DNA from: Batillaria attramentaria
Lineage: Eukaryota; Mollusca; Gastropoda; Batillariidae
NCBI GenBank assembly: GCA_018292915.2
Contig: JACVVK020000033.1
Coordinates: 2,372,501-2,436,500, forward strand
Reading direction: 5' to 3'
DNA: 64,000 nt
Position numbers and translations under genes: made by a program. Positions within the stretch are counted from its first letter, which is position 1. Every line of letters starts with the position of its first letter. This document shows, in pieces, positions 22,545 to 33,476 of this stretch. Under the pieces are notes generated by a model that was not told the origin of the DNA, ran no database searches, and saw only the letters and a list, made by a program, of their open reading frames with translations.

Positions 22545-22980
22545 GCTACGCGACACAGATGCAAATCTGGAGGAAAACGCTATATATTCCTCTTACACAT
22601 AACGCTGCAGATGACACCCTAGAAATGCTTTAATATTCACCAAAAATCAGGCAGCCATAGACTCGTGCGTAGAGGAAATTTAAACAAAATCCAATATTCC
22701 GTTTTTTGCCAATGTTGGCAGCGACCACATACCCCCTCATTCCACGGTCGTCTGCTGGCTCCTGTGCAAGCCGCGCATGAATACAAATAGTCCACAAGCC
22801 AGCCTCATTTTTCCCTAATTTTACTATTACCTGGCATGAAACTTGTTTACAAAGCCAACAAAAAGCACCAGATTGCCATATTTTACTATGCACACAAATT
22901 TTAAAAGGGGCAAAGATTTTATACTATATTTAGCCGAGTTGTTACTACATGCCCCGGAAGCTAATACCGTCGCGTAGCCA
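22545..22980 (+). mobile_element. Dispersed repeat, copy 2, with 11-bp terminal inverted repeats
   Basis: Better-preserved copy of 880-1325. It starts GGCTACGCGAC and ends GTCGCGTAGCC, a perfect inverted pair, so it looks like a non-autonomous DNA transposon. It sits between the ABCD3 start and the UTP3 3' end. The short open frames on the minus strand of both copies are not clearly coding. Confidence 0.7.
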
Positions 22981-23208
22981 AAACAGGGTATTCGTTTGCG
23001 TTTGACGAGCTTTTTGTTTATCAATTCGTTTATTTACAAAGGCATAAAGGATAAATCCTTTAGTGCACTGTCAGGGAGTTTGCACACACACAGTATGGTT
23101 GATCTTTATATCCTGCCATCTGTAGCATATTCACAATCACTGAGGCAAACTCACACAAGATTAATCAACACGTTAAAACAAAAACACTGAAAAACCTTGA
23201 ACAATTTC

Positions 23209-23214
23209 TTTATT
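23209..23214 (-). promoter_or_regulatory. UTP3: Probable UTP3 poly(A) signal
   Basis: AATAAA on the minus strand lies 90 bases after the UTP3 stop codon and would make a short 3' UTR. No rival signal lies closer. Confidence 0.6.
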
Positions 23215-23303
23215 GAAAGTTCAATTCAACAAAATCACACCAATTTTACATGGATGATCTGACACTAACGCCCACTGCACTGTATCTTAATGGTGTCAGT
23301 CAT

Positions 23304-26300
23304 CTATTTCATCTTTCTACTTCGTATTACACCAGCACGGATGCCTGTCAGCTCTCCGCCATAGTGACCCTGAGGTTTGTGTTCTCGCACCTGCCAAAAA
23401 GAACAGTAGATTTGAAACACACGTATTCCAAAATATGTCAACAAGAGTAATCCCACGGTGGTATTATTTACACTTTGCAAGGTAAAAGGAAGGAGGAACA
23501 AAGAAAAACAACCCCAAAACAACCTAGAACCCCTACAAACACACACACACCTCAACCCCCTTCCACCCCCCCCCCAAAAAAAAAACAAACAAAAAAAAAA
23601 CACCCCCAAAAACCCCCACAAACAAAAAACCCCCAAACAAAATACTTTTTGTTCTTTCAACTGTATTCTATCGTTAGCAAATTCACACACATGCATGCAT
23701 GGATATCCCCCCCCCCCCCCCCCTTCAAGAAATTGGGATTGTGAATGTCAAAGGTAAAAGCTGTCTTGAGCATACACACTGGCTGGCAGGTTGGTGTATC
23801 TGAAATACATGACAACAATACGGAAAACAATACCTGTCCTTTGCGGCGGATCTTTGCCCGACGGAATTTGGCCCTGTGTTTGACACGCGGGTTGCGAAGT
23901 TCCTTCCTCTTCTGAGCGGTAAGGCCTTTGTTCTTCTCCATCTGTGAATCGAGAAAAATGTCACTCACTACGATACAACAGGAGGAAACGGGTGGGTTGG
24001 ATTACACAGCCAACATCATAATCGTAACTGCTGCCAGTACATGTTCATTTTGCAAAAGCCATTGCCAGGAAAAATATGAAACCACACACACTCTAAAACA
24101 AAGACCCCCCCACCCACACACACACTATGCATGCAACTCTAATGAACCAAAATGTACGATTTTCTTCAGAGCTCACTGCAAATTGCAAAAGATACCGTTA
24201 TGTAGCACACTCTCTGCTTCCCTGTCACAGAATAAGACTGATGATGGTGTATACCCATTAACCACCACCCTGTAAATCACCGATAGGTACTATCAATATG
24301 TGGACCCCTGTATCTGATTCACAATCGTCACATGTTCCAGCGAGTCTCCTCACACAGCCATGTTTGATGGAGGTATGATTGTGCTTGTCACAGAGGCCGA
24401 ACAAGCATGTGGCACCCATACTACTCGTTTATACCCCCAATGAAATCAGAAAACATTCTAATCTTGCTGGGTAGCTAATCAGCTGTACCTGGTAGGTGAT
24501 TGCTCTCTTCTCAGCAGAATCTTCACCCTCTTCCTCTTCATCATCAGGTGCTCCTGTGTCTCTCTCCTCAGCACCATGTTCTGCAAGTTGCTCCTCCCTG
24601 CAATAAGCAATACACGTGGAAAGGATGCGATTCTCATTGTTCTAAATCTTTCTGCTTCTCATGGTCTGAAAGGAGCAAAAGCGTGTAGCATTTACTTAGT
24701 GACAAAGTGGCAAAGCCAGAAGTGCGCATCTGCAAAGCAGACATGCAATGCTAGGGGTGTCCTGTGGTAAGTTCCCCTGGAACTAAAATAAAAACAAATT
24801 ACACTAAACTCTGTGCAGACTGGTGCGTTTTGGCATGCTTATGGGTGATTCAGAGTAGGAAACACACTTTTTGGGGAGAGGAAAATTTTTAACCAAAGGA
24901 GAAAATCCTCCAAGAGGTGGAAGATTAAAAGCCCTGGCTTCTACCACATGGCGACTAGATCGGTAATGAGCTGGATACACTGTCTCCATTTACCAGCACA
25001 TACACCACAACCTTCAAATTTAGGCTGAAACGTAACCTTCAGACCAGTGAAGAAAATCTCACCTGTGTGTAAATTTTCGTCTTTTTCTTTCAGGCTGTGA
25101 AGACCGCAGGTCAATATCCTCTCCCTGTTTTATCTTGGCCAACAGCTCCTTGATCTGACCCTCAACTTGCCGGTCGACTGGCTCTAACATCTTGGACAGC
25201 TGTCAACACAAACAGCTTCAATGACAGACACTGAGACAAGGACCACAATACACAATTTGCAGAAACTTGCAGTAAACTGGCAAAAGGGTTAAAATACTGA
25301 TGATGACCCCCTCCCCCCCGAAAATCTCAAAATATGACAAAGACGTATCAATGTGAGAATGTGTCGGAAAACAAAAGGACCACCCCACCCTTTCCAAAAA
25401 AAAAAAAAAAAAAAAAAAGCAGAAAAATCAACACCAAAACCCACACAAAACAACAAACAGCCCTAAACCTCAACAACAAAAAAAAAACAAACAACCACCA
25501 CCACCAAAAAAAACCCCAAAACAAAACAAAAAAACAAACAACCAACCCACCCTTGGTTTTTAAAAAAAAAAAAAAAAATAGATTAAGACTCTTGGCCATC
25601 AGTTAATGTTATATGACTCATTTCTTGCTGAAGTGACTAACATTTTTAAACTGGACCAGCCGCTTGATGACAGGGTGGTTGTGCACTGGAGATCGCTTGG
25701 CCATCAAGTACATGTAGAACCCTCCATTGATGATATACCTGAAACAATAATAATGTGTGGGTTTTTTTTTAAATAGAGCAAGACTGCAGTTTCATTTTGC
25801 ACTGAAAATACGCATTCAACTAATTGGGAAGCTGCATGTCTGAACTGCCGATACAGCAAGTTTGACAATTGACTCAGTCCGACAGCGATTATTTCTGTCC
25901 ATTGCTTTCAACCGACCAATCAACCAACCTTGATCTGTGTCAGAACACAAGAAAACTTACATCAGGCCCCGACCTGCTATGGCTCACAACCCCACTATAT
26001 GTAATGTAACTATCTTCTTGCCGTTCCAGACTCACCGGCTGTTGATGTGGAATTTGCACCTGATGTATTCGGCCTCTGTGCCCTGAATCTTGCCAGCCTT
26101 CACCAGTTCCATCATAGGGATAATGGTTTTTGTCAACTCTGACATCTTTAAAAAAAAAAAGAAAAAAAAAAAGCATTAGAGTACAAGCACTGAAAGCAGC
26201 ACATGTTATTTAGCTATCTAAATGATAAACACCTGTATCAGCGACAAACCGTTACAGCCAACAACCTGTGACCAGTGGGGTGTGGGGTCGTTTTGAGAAA

Positions 26301-29300
26301 TACACAACAGCAAACTCACCTTTGCCCTGAAGTCTGCGACCAGTGGAAGGTACTCTGGATGTTCTTTTTTCATCAGCTAAAACAAATGGCGTAACAGCAT
26401 TATTACAACAAGCTGTAACAAAACTTTTAAGACACTTAGCAACATTCGTGTCCAGCACGGATTACATGTGCCGAGCCAAAGGGGAGGGAGTGAGAGACAG
26501 AGAGCGAATCAAAACCATTCTACAACTACATTGGTGTTCAAAGCATCTCTATATGTGCTGTGCATACTTACTTTACAATGACGAAAAAAATTAAATTCAT
26601 GAAATTCATGTTGGAATGAGAGACCATAAAGAAACAGAAACTAGAACACTGAATTGTTACCTCAAGTTCCTGTTTTCGTGACATCTTGGAGAGATCTGTT
26701 TTCACCTTGATCAGTTCCTTCATCTGCTTCTCAGAAGACTTATCTGGCTGTATAATATAGAAAAGCATTTTATGAACGTCACAGCAAATGAAAATAGCAA
26801 GAAACCTAACATAACATTAATATGCAGAATTAATGTAGCATCTACTCCAGCAGCTCTAGGCGCTGCATACGTAAGAGATTGCTCAGTTCTGGAGGAGAGC
26901 AATTTGTAGTGCCATCAACAGAAAAGCAAGAGCATGGGACAAAACACTTGAAAATGATGCACAGATATGACATGCTGCCAAACCTAATTGATTTAAGTAA
27001 AAAACAAACAAAACCACTTTTTTATTTCTAAGCTGGAAACTGTCTGCCACCACAACATATATAAAGATTCCAAACTATCAATTTATTCCAATTCCATCCA
27101 TCACCTGGTAAGTAGAAGTGGTGCAGTTTCTAAACTGACTGCTTGTATGTGAGTTTTTGGTAGGAAATGTCAACAGCTGCAGCAGCGTCTCTATCTTTTT
27201 TGCTGAAAGCTAATACCAACACACCTTGGTGACTCTACTGAGCAGGAAGTCTTCCTCGTTCAGCTGAGCTGCCAGACGTTTCTGAATGGCCAAAGATTCT
27301 TTCTCCTCCAGAGCGGCGGCCCCTGCCTCATCCTCTGAGCCCGACAGAACTGCAGATAAATGGATTTCAAACAATGTTCATGATTCATCACAAATAATAA
27401 ATAATGAAAATCGAACCAACGGTGCAAGCTTGCTTTTATCGTTGATGACTATGACACCATGGTAGATCAGAAAGTGTTACTGTGCATATCTGGTTTTAGT
27501 GAAATCTTTCTCAACTGATCCAAACCCACAACGAAAACACTGTATACAACAGAGGAAAGAAAAAAGAAGAAGAAGAAGAAGAAAAAAAACATACTAATTT
27601 TGTTGTCCCTCACGTCACCACCCTGGAACCATGACCTCTTTGATCCCCACGCCTTTGAATCGGGCAAGTCTGGAAAAGAAAATGCAATGTTGTGCCAAAT
27701 TGTCAGCCACACAAGCACGAATATAAAAAATCCAGGTTTACATACAACCTAAATTTCACAAATGTAAAGATTGTATGGCTTTCCTAATGTAAAACTATGT
27801 AGCCCTGAAGTGCCATACTTATTTATATATACTAAATGACACCATCCTACCATCCTCTGGGCCTCCCTCGTCTTCAAGGTCACTGTCCATTTTCTTTTTC
27901 ATCTTCATCCTTTTCATCTGTCGCAGCTGCTGTTTGTACATGGCGATCTCCTCATCATCGCTGTCGGAGCTTTCAACAACCGGCAACACCTCCTGTCATA
28001 GGCACGGACAGAGAATATAAATCAAAGGGAAATGACAAAGAACAGTGAGGAATAGGTGTCGTTTGTAAGTGAGAGACTGCAGGAAAATGGTTGGTTTATG
28101 TATCTCGGATTACTGCTGACATAGTGCCAGTTTGGTGCAGAGCACTGCTCAACATCAGAAACTGGTTACCTAGTTATTAGGCATTAATCATAATGGCACA
28201 GATATATAATACGAATACCACTACCAACAGTATCATCCACTATTCAGTCAAAGCAGGCATGCTGCCCGTAAGTACTGAAATACCAACTGCCTGTTTCCCT
28301 TTTTTTTTCAGTTATCTATCACAAGCTTTACAGATATCTTACAGAAGAACAGATTTCATGGAGTTTACATGCTAGCAGTGTGTGATGTGTGAAGAAATTA
28401 AGAATCAATGCCACAATCATTAGCATACTCATAACATTATGTTTAACTTAGTACATAAATTATACATGTATGTATGTACGCTATAATCTCACCTCTTCCT
28501 CTGACTCATCTGACTGGCCATGGTCATTGTTGTCAAGTAAGATCTGCAAGAAAGAAAGTTTTATACTACAGTGTTACTGGTCAGTAAAACTGCACTTCTC
28601 AGTAGGTGTATTTCAAATCAGCTCATACTTCTAATCTATTCTGAAAACTGAGTTGTGCCAGAGTACATAAAGTAACACTATGTCTCTTGTTGTGCCTGTG
28701 AATTCCATGAATCTGACACAACTAAGCAAGTTAATAACTTAATTAATGTGTACTATTTAATCTGCAGTGCATTAAGTGGCCCCCTACATGGTCCACCCCT
28801 TGTCGTGGGGTAGTGGCTTGTGTACCTCAATGACCCAGAGAACTATGCCAGCAGGAGCACATGCTCCTGGCAGGGTCACCCAAGCTGGACAGGTCGAAGG
28901 GTAGAGGTCAGACGAATGTGGACCACCTCTCCAAGAGGCTAAACGGGTTTGCGTAGGGTTAACAGCCCTACCTGTAAAAAACATTAAGTTACAAAAGCAT
29001 CGACAGCAACAAACCAAGACATTCACCTGGGCGAGGAAGGGTCTCCATCCCGGAGACCTATGACGCATTGCAGTGAAAGCCGAAAGGAAGCTGCAAGGCC
29101 GACCCCCCTTCTAACACCCAGGACAACAACGAGAGTAGCCACATGGAACATCAGGACAATGTATGAAGTAGGAAGGACCATACAAGTAGCAAGAGAGATG
29201 AAGAACTACAAGATAGGAGTACTGGGACTGAGTGAGACAAGGTGGCTACAGACAGGACAGCTGAGATTTTCATCGGGAGAGCAATTGCTGTACTCTGGAC

Positions 29301-32300
29301 ACACAGAGGATGGAGCCCCCCACACTGAGGGCGTGGCCCTGATGCTGGCACCGGAGGCACAGCGGGCACTCATCGGCTGGGAACCTGTCAACTCCCGCAT
29401 CATCACAGCCAAATTCATCACCAAGAAAAAAGACATCAAGCTGAACATCATCCAGTGCTATGCTCCCACCAATGATGCGGAAGAGGAGAAAAAAGATGAC
29501 TTCTACCAACAACTGCAGACAGTGATAGATAGAGGAGGAGCCAAGGACATGACCATACTGATGGGAGACTTCAACGCCAAGATTGGATCAGATAACACAG
29601 GCTACGAGGACACCATGGGAACACACGGACTGGGACAGATGAACGAAAATGGCGAGCGCTTTGCAAACTTTTGTGCCCTGAACCAGCTAGTGATAGGAGG
29701 CAGCATCTTCCCACACAAGCGCATCCACAAGGCCACATGGAGATCACCGGACCATGTCACGGAGAACCAGATTGATCACATCTGCATCAGCCGGAAGTTC
29801 AGGAGATCGTGGCGGGATGTGCGCGTGATGAGGGGTGCCGATGTATCATCAGACCACCACCTTCTTGCAACAACATTGAGACTTCGGCTTAAGAGGCACA
29901 CCAACGCCAACAACACACGGACCAGGTACAACGTTGGACTACTCAGGAACACAGACACACAAGCAGCATTCCGGATCAGCCTTTCCAACAGGTTCCAGCC
30001 ACTGCAAGACCTGATAGAAGACAGTGAAATGGACATCGAGACACACTGGGAACACAGCAGGAAACTTTGGCACGACACATGCGAAGAGGTCCTTGGCAAG
30101 AGAAAGACCCAACATAAGGAATGGATCTCTGCTGATACCATCCAGAAGCTGGAAGTTAGGAAAGAGAAGAAAACTGCACTGAACACGAGCCGAACAAGAA
30201 GTGCTAAGGCAAAGGCACAGGAAGAATACACAGCAGCTGACAGAGAAGTGAAGAGGAGCACCAGGAAGGACAAGAGGGACTACATCGACAACCTGGCCAG
30301 TCAAGCAGAGGAAGCAGCCCGACAAGGGAATCTAAAAGACCTGTACCAGGTGACCAAGAAGCTCGCGGGCAAATTCCAGCAGACAGACAAACCAGTGATG
30401 GACAAGAACGGGCACCCACTGACAACAACTGAGAACAACTGAGGAACAGCTGAAGCGATGGGCAGAACACTTCAGGGAGCTGTTAAATCGCCCCATCCCT
30501 GAAACACCACCAGACATCCCACCAGCAGAGACAGAACTACCCATCAACTGTGACAAGCCCTCTAAGGCGGAGATCAGGAAAGCCATCATGACACTGAGAA
30601 ATGGGAAAGCTGCAGGACCGGACGAGATACCAGCAGAAGCCATCAAAGCAGACACAGAGACAGCCGTCAACATGCTGCACAGCCTTTTCAGCAAGATCTG
30701 GGAGAAGGAAGAGGTGCCAGCCCAGTGGAAAGAAGGGATCGTCATCAAGCTGCCAAAGAAAGGGGACCTCAGGGACTGCAGCAACTACCGAGGGATCATG
30801 CTCCTGTCAGTGCCAGGCAAGGTTCTCAACAGAATTCTACTGGAGAGGATGAGAGAGGCAGTCGACCCCATGCTCCGAGACCAGCAGGCGGGCTTTCGCA
30901 GGAACAGGTCCTGCGCTGACCAGATTGCCAGCCTACGCATCATTGTGGAGCAGTCACTGGAGTGGAACTCCCCTCTCTACATCAACTTCATAGACTATGA
31001 GAAGGCTTTCGACAGTGTAGACAGAGAGGCACTGTGGAAGCTGCTAAGGCACTCTGGAGTTCCCGGGAAGATCATCTCCTTGATCCAGTGCACCTACCAA
31101 GACATGAGCTGCAGGATTGCTCATGCTGGCCAGTTGTCAGAAAGCTTCGAGGTGAAGACCGGAGTCCGCCAGGGATGCCTGTTGTCCCCGTTCCTCTTCC
31201 TCCTGGTCATCGACTGGATCATGAAGACCACTACAGCAGGCAGGAAAAACGGGATACAGTGGACACTCTGGACGCAGCTGGATGACCTCGACTTCGCAGA
31301 CGACCTGGCGCTCCTGTCTCACAGCCACAGCCAGATGCAGGACAAGACTACGCGCCTGGAAGCCACATCAGCCGGAACAGGGCTCAAGATCAACAGGAAG
31401 AAAACCGAGCTGATGAAGATCAACACCACTGCCAACACACCAGTCACAGTCGGTGGAGAGCCCATCAGGGAGGTAGAGTCCTTTGTCTACCTGGGAAGTG
31501 TGGTTGATGGACAGGGAGGCACAGACCGAGACGTCACAGCCAGAATCGGCAAGGCAAGGGCAGCGATGGTCATGCTGAAGAACGTCTGGGCATCCAAAGT
31601 TGTCAGCATAAGAACCAAACTTCGCATCTTCAACTCCAACGTGAAGTCGGTTCTGCTCTACGGATGCGAAACATGGAGGACAACGAAGACCATGCAGCAG
31701 AAGATCCAGACATTTCTCAACACCTGTCTGAGGCGCATCTTCAACATCCGATGGCCAGAGAAGATCCGGAATGAAGAGCTGTGGGAGCGAGCGGGGCAGG
31801 AACCAGTGGCCAAGCAGATCCTGCGGAGGAAGTGGGGCTGGATTGGACACACCCTCAGGAAGCCAGCATCCAGCACCACACGCCAAGCCCTGACATGGAA
31901 CCCACAGGGGAAAAGGAAGAGAGGCCGGCCTCGCAACAGCTGGAGGCGGGACACTGAGGCAGAGCTATGTAAGCAGGGTACCAACTGGACTGGAGTGGCA
32001 AGACTAGCCCAGAACAGAGTGCGATGGCGAAGGGTTGTCGATGGCCTATGCTCCACGTGGAGCCAAGGGCCTAAGTAAGTAAGTAAGTAAGCATTAAGTG
32101 GCAGTTCATGTGATCAGATGATCCTGTGCATTCTGGTTTCAACTACAGACAGTTCATGCCTCTGGAGCAGACTCATTCACTTGATGCATGGGAATTATTA
32201 AGATTCGGGGCGGCTAAAGGAACACTGGTAATAAAACTACAGTAAGAACTGATTTGACTTTTTAGTTTTGGGGTAGGGCAAGTGGTGTCTATAGAATTCA

Positions 32301-32980
32301 CTTTTTATTCAGGCCTCAGATGGGCCCATGGTTCTTTACTCCCGAGTTCCATGTCGGTACTAAACCAAAAATCTTGCAGAGTGTTTAATCAATTCCAGGA
32401 TATCTCTGAACTCAGGTTCTCAATTCCTGTATGATCCGCAAATCTCTCCCCTAGAGTTTTTTGTCTGAGGGCTGCCAGTTCGACACACTCTCTGAGAAAG
32501 TGGAATGAGTTTTTTTCCCCTCCCCACACAGTTTACAAGCTGGGTCTTCGATGCTCCCCTAATACTAGGTCTACAATAGGTATTCTGGTAACTTAAGTCT
32601 TTTATGAGAATAATTGACTCCGACCAAAATATGGCACAAAGAAGAGGTCTCCAATTTCGCACATTTACAACTTCACTACAACATACCTTCTCCTTTTGTT
32701 TGTGGAAAAGATCAACTTCATCATCATACATGTCGGAGTCATCCTCATCATCTCTTTCAGGAAGCCTCCTTTTCTTTGTCCTGAAATCGAAATGACGATC
32801 ATAATCTTGATTTTAAAAGTTTTCAGTTTGCCGTGCAGTGAACAGCGTGCTAGGAGATTAAGCATACCTGCGATACTGTTAAACCACTGTTAAAACATTC
32901 AAAAGCCGTAGTACAAGTTCCTTATACACCTTAGACCCGTAAAACTGTCACTACAATATAGTACATTACCCTTTCGGCAT
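23304..32980 (-). CDS. UTP3: UTP3/SAS10 small-subunit processome protein, complete 14-exon gene
   Basis: Codes a nucleolar protein of the SSU processome needed for 18S rRNA processing (family knowledge). Coding exons in order: 32970-32980, 32687-32780, 28493-28543, 27851-27992, 27595-27669, 27225-27349, 26661-26747, 26320-26376, 26036-26145, 25642-25738, 25063-25199, 24489-24597, 23834-23941, 23304-23390. They sum to 1290 nt with phases that join, giving 429 residues; human UTP3 is somewhat longer. The order is: acidic N-terminal half (DDEDDSDMYDDEVD, SDESEEE, SSDSDDEE), LPDSKAWGSKR, the helical Sas10/Utp3/C1D domain at about residues 135-285, another acidic stretch, then the basic Sas10 C-terminal domain (NKGLTAQKRKELRNPRVKHR, then GELTGIRAGVIRSRKMK). 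This last domain separates UTP3 from its relatives NGDN and C1D. The gene lies head-to-tail upstream of ABCD3. Confidence 0.93.
23834..23941 (-). CDS. UTP3: UTP3 exon 13, Sas10 C-terminal domain
   Basis: Codes MEKNKGLTAQKRKELRNPRV followed by KHRAKFRRAKIRRKGQ, the diagnostic Sas10 core. It joins VREHKPQGHYGGELTGIRAG of the last exon (23304-23390). Acceptor CACAG and donor GTATTG flank it. Confidence 0.95.
29060..30442 (+). CDS. LINE endonuclease part of the ORF (460 aa)
   Basis: An exonuclease-endonuclease-phosphatase fold is visible from its motifs: RVATWNIRTM near residue 26, GLSETRW near 55, YAPTND near 130, MGDFNAKIG near 168 and SDHHLL near 263. These carry the expected Asn, Glu, Asp and His catalytic residues. 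A basic, charged region follows. The frame stops at TTTENN right after a 10-bp duplication, where the downstream frame would otherwise continue. Such proteins are often annotated in animals as craniofacial development protein 2-like. I chose the first Met of the open frame; an earlier start is not visible. Confidence 0.88.
   Translation: MTHCSESRKEAARPTPLLTPRTTTRVATWNIRTMYEVGRTIQVAREMKNYKIGVLGLSETRWLQTGQLRFSSGEQLLYSGHTEDGAPHTEGVALMLAPEAQRALIGWEPVNSRIITAKFITKKKDIKLNIIQCYAPTNDAEEEKKDDFYQQLQTVIDRGGAKDMTILMGDFNAKIGSDNTGYEDTMGTHGLGQMNENGERFANFCALNQLVIGGSIFPHKRIHKATWRSPDHVTENQIDHICISRKFRRSWRDVRVMRGADVSSDHHLLATTLRLRLKRHTNANNTRTRYNVGLLRNTDTQAAFRISLSNRFQPLQDLIEDSEMDIETHWEHSRKLWHDTCEEVLGKRKTQHKEWISADTIQKLEVRKEKKTALNTSRTRSAKAKAQEEYTAADREVKRSTRKDKRDYIDNLASQAEEAARQGNLKDLYQVTKKLAGKFQQTDKPVMDKNGHPLTTTENN
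30441..32078 (+). CDS. LINE reverse transcriptase part of the ORF
   Basis: The open frame continues from just after the duplicated 10-mer, in another frame from the endonuclease; its first ATG is at 30588. RT motifs in order are NGKAAGPDEIPAEAIKAD, KKGDLRDCSNYRGI, QAGFRRNRSCADQI, INFIDYEKAFDSVDREALWK, GVRQGCLLSPFLF and the active-site LDFADDLALL near 31285-31310. A C-terminal part with LLYGCETWR, RKWGWIGHTLRK and GKRKRGRP follows. No RNase H is seen. The catalytic residues look intact. Confidence 0.88.
   Translation, partial: EEQLKRWAEHFRELLNRPIPETPPDIPPAETELPINCDKPSKAEIRKAIMTLRNGKAAGPDEIPAEAIKADTETAVNMLHSLFSKIWEKEEVPAQWKEGIVIKLPKKGDLRDCSNYRGIMLLSVPGKVLNRILLERMREAVDPMLRDQQAGFRRNRSCADQIASLRIIVEQSLEWNSPLYINFIDYEKAFDSVDREALWKLLRHSGVPGKIISLIQCTYQDMSCRIAHAGQLSESFEVKTGVRQGCLLSPFLFLLVIDWIMKTTTAGRKNGIQWTLWTQLDDLDFADDLALLSHSHSQMQDKTTRLEATSAGTGLKINRKKTELMKINTTANTPVTVGGEPIREVESFVYLGSVVDGQGGTDRDVTARIGKARAAMVMLKNVWASKVVSIRTKLRIFNSNVKSVLLYGCETWRTTKTMQQKIQTFLNTCLRRIFNIRWPEKIRNEELWERAGQEPVAKQILRRKWGWIGHTLRKPASSTTRQALTWNPQGKRKRGRPRNSWRRDTEAELCKQGTNWTGVARLAQNRVRWRRVVDGLCSTWSQGPK
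32970..32980 (-). CDS. UTP3: UTP3 exon 1, only 11 coding bases
   Basis: ATG CCG AAA GG is followed by GTAATG. Phase 2 joins the G that opens exon 2 (32687-32780) to give MPKGTKKRRLPERDD. No other in-frame ATG exists before the first acidic segment, so I chose this start. The very short coding part and slightly poor donor leave some doubt. Confidence 0.75.
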
Positions 32981-33042
32981 GATGAATCGTTCTAAACTTC
33001 GTCAACAAGCCCTCTCTGCTCGATGCCCATGTGGATCCTACA

Positions 33043-33472
33043 CCGGAAGTTTCGGGTCCTACTAATTACCGAAAACAACCGAAAACGACCAAAAACGACC
33101 AAAAACAACCGAAAACAACTCTTAATACACGTAGAACGCAGTTAAAACATAGAAATAACAACACACAAACATGATTAAAGGTGAAAAAAGAGGCATTAAA
33201 CTAGTTTAAAGGAAAAAAGTACTTATTCACTCCAAGAGAACACGACGAAATGAACGTGTCTCCCAAGGGAAGCGACTCTGGTCCGGACTGGTTATTTTCT
33301 GCAATATCACCTTTTTTTCCTTTTAGCTTTTTTTAAGGCCACTTTTTTTCACCTTTAATCATGTTTGTGTGTTGTAATTTCTATGTTTGAACCGCGTTCT
33401 ATCCGTATTAAGAGTTGTTTTCGGTTGTTTTCGGTCGTTTCGTTGTTTTCGGTAATTAGTAGGACCGGAAGT
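33043..33472 (-). promoter_or_regulatory. UTP3 upstream region with duplicated ETS-type motif
   Basis: ACCGGAAGT occurs at 33043-33051 and again at 33464-33472, on either side of a MITE. The second copy arose because the element ends in ACC and its target duplication begins GGAAGT. GABP/ETS sites of this form are common in promoters of ribosome-biogenesis genes (established knowledge); use here is inference. The start codon is at 32978-32980. Confidence 0.4.
33055..33466 (-). mobile_element. Mutator-like MITE, copy 2, just upstream of UTP3
   Basis: Same element as 21655-22022 in opposite orientation, longer mainly through extra GAAAAC/GACC units at the left end. The perfect 10-bp duplication GGAAGTTTCG is at 33045-33054 and 33467-33476. 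The element starts 75 bp from the UTP3 ATG. Confidence 0.88.
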
Positions 33473-33476
33473 TTCG

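Larger units (their letters stand above)
28781..32090 (+). mobile_element. Full-length non-LTR retrotransposon (LINE), antisense in UTP3 intron 2
   Basis: A 3310-bp element lies between exact 12-bp duplications GCATTAAGTGGC (28769-28780 and 32091-32102). It has a 5' leader of about 280 bp, an apurinic-type endonuclease region, a reverse transcriptase region, and a 3' end of (TAAG)n. Short 3' microsatellite tails and the endonuclease-then-RT layout fit the RTE/Jockey side of the non-LTR tree; the exact clade is not decided. A perfect duplication suggests a fairly recent insertion. The coding frame is split by a 10-bp tandem duplication at 30424-30443. Confidence 0.92.

Noticed and set aside
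29776..30325. Minus-strand frames opposite the LINE endonuclease region
   Set aside because: Shadows of the coding strand; the plus frame carries all catalytic motifs.
30332..32056. Minus-strand frames opposite the LINE reverse transcriptase
   Set aside because: Shadows of the plus-strand RT frame, no motifs of their own.
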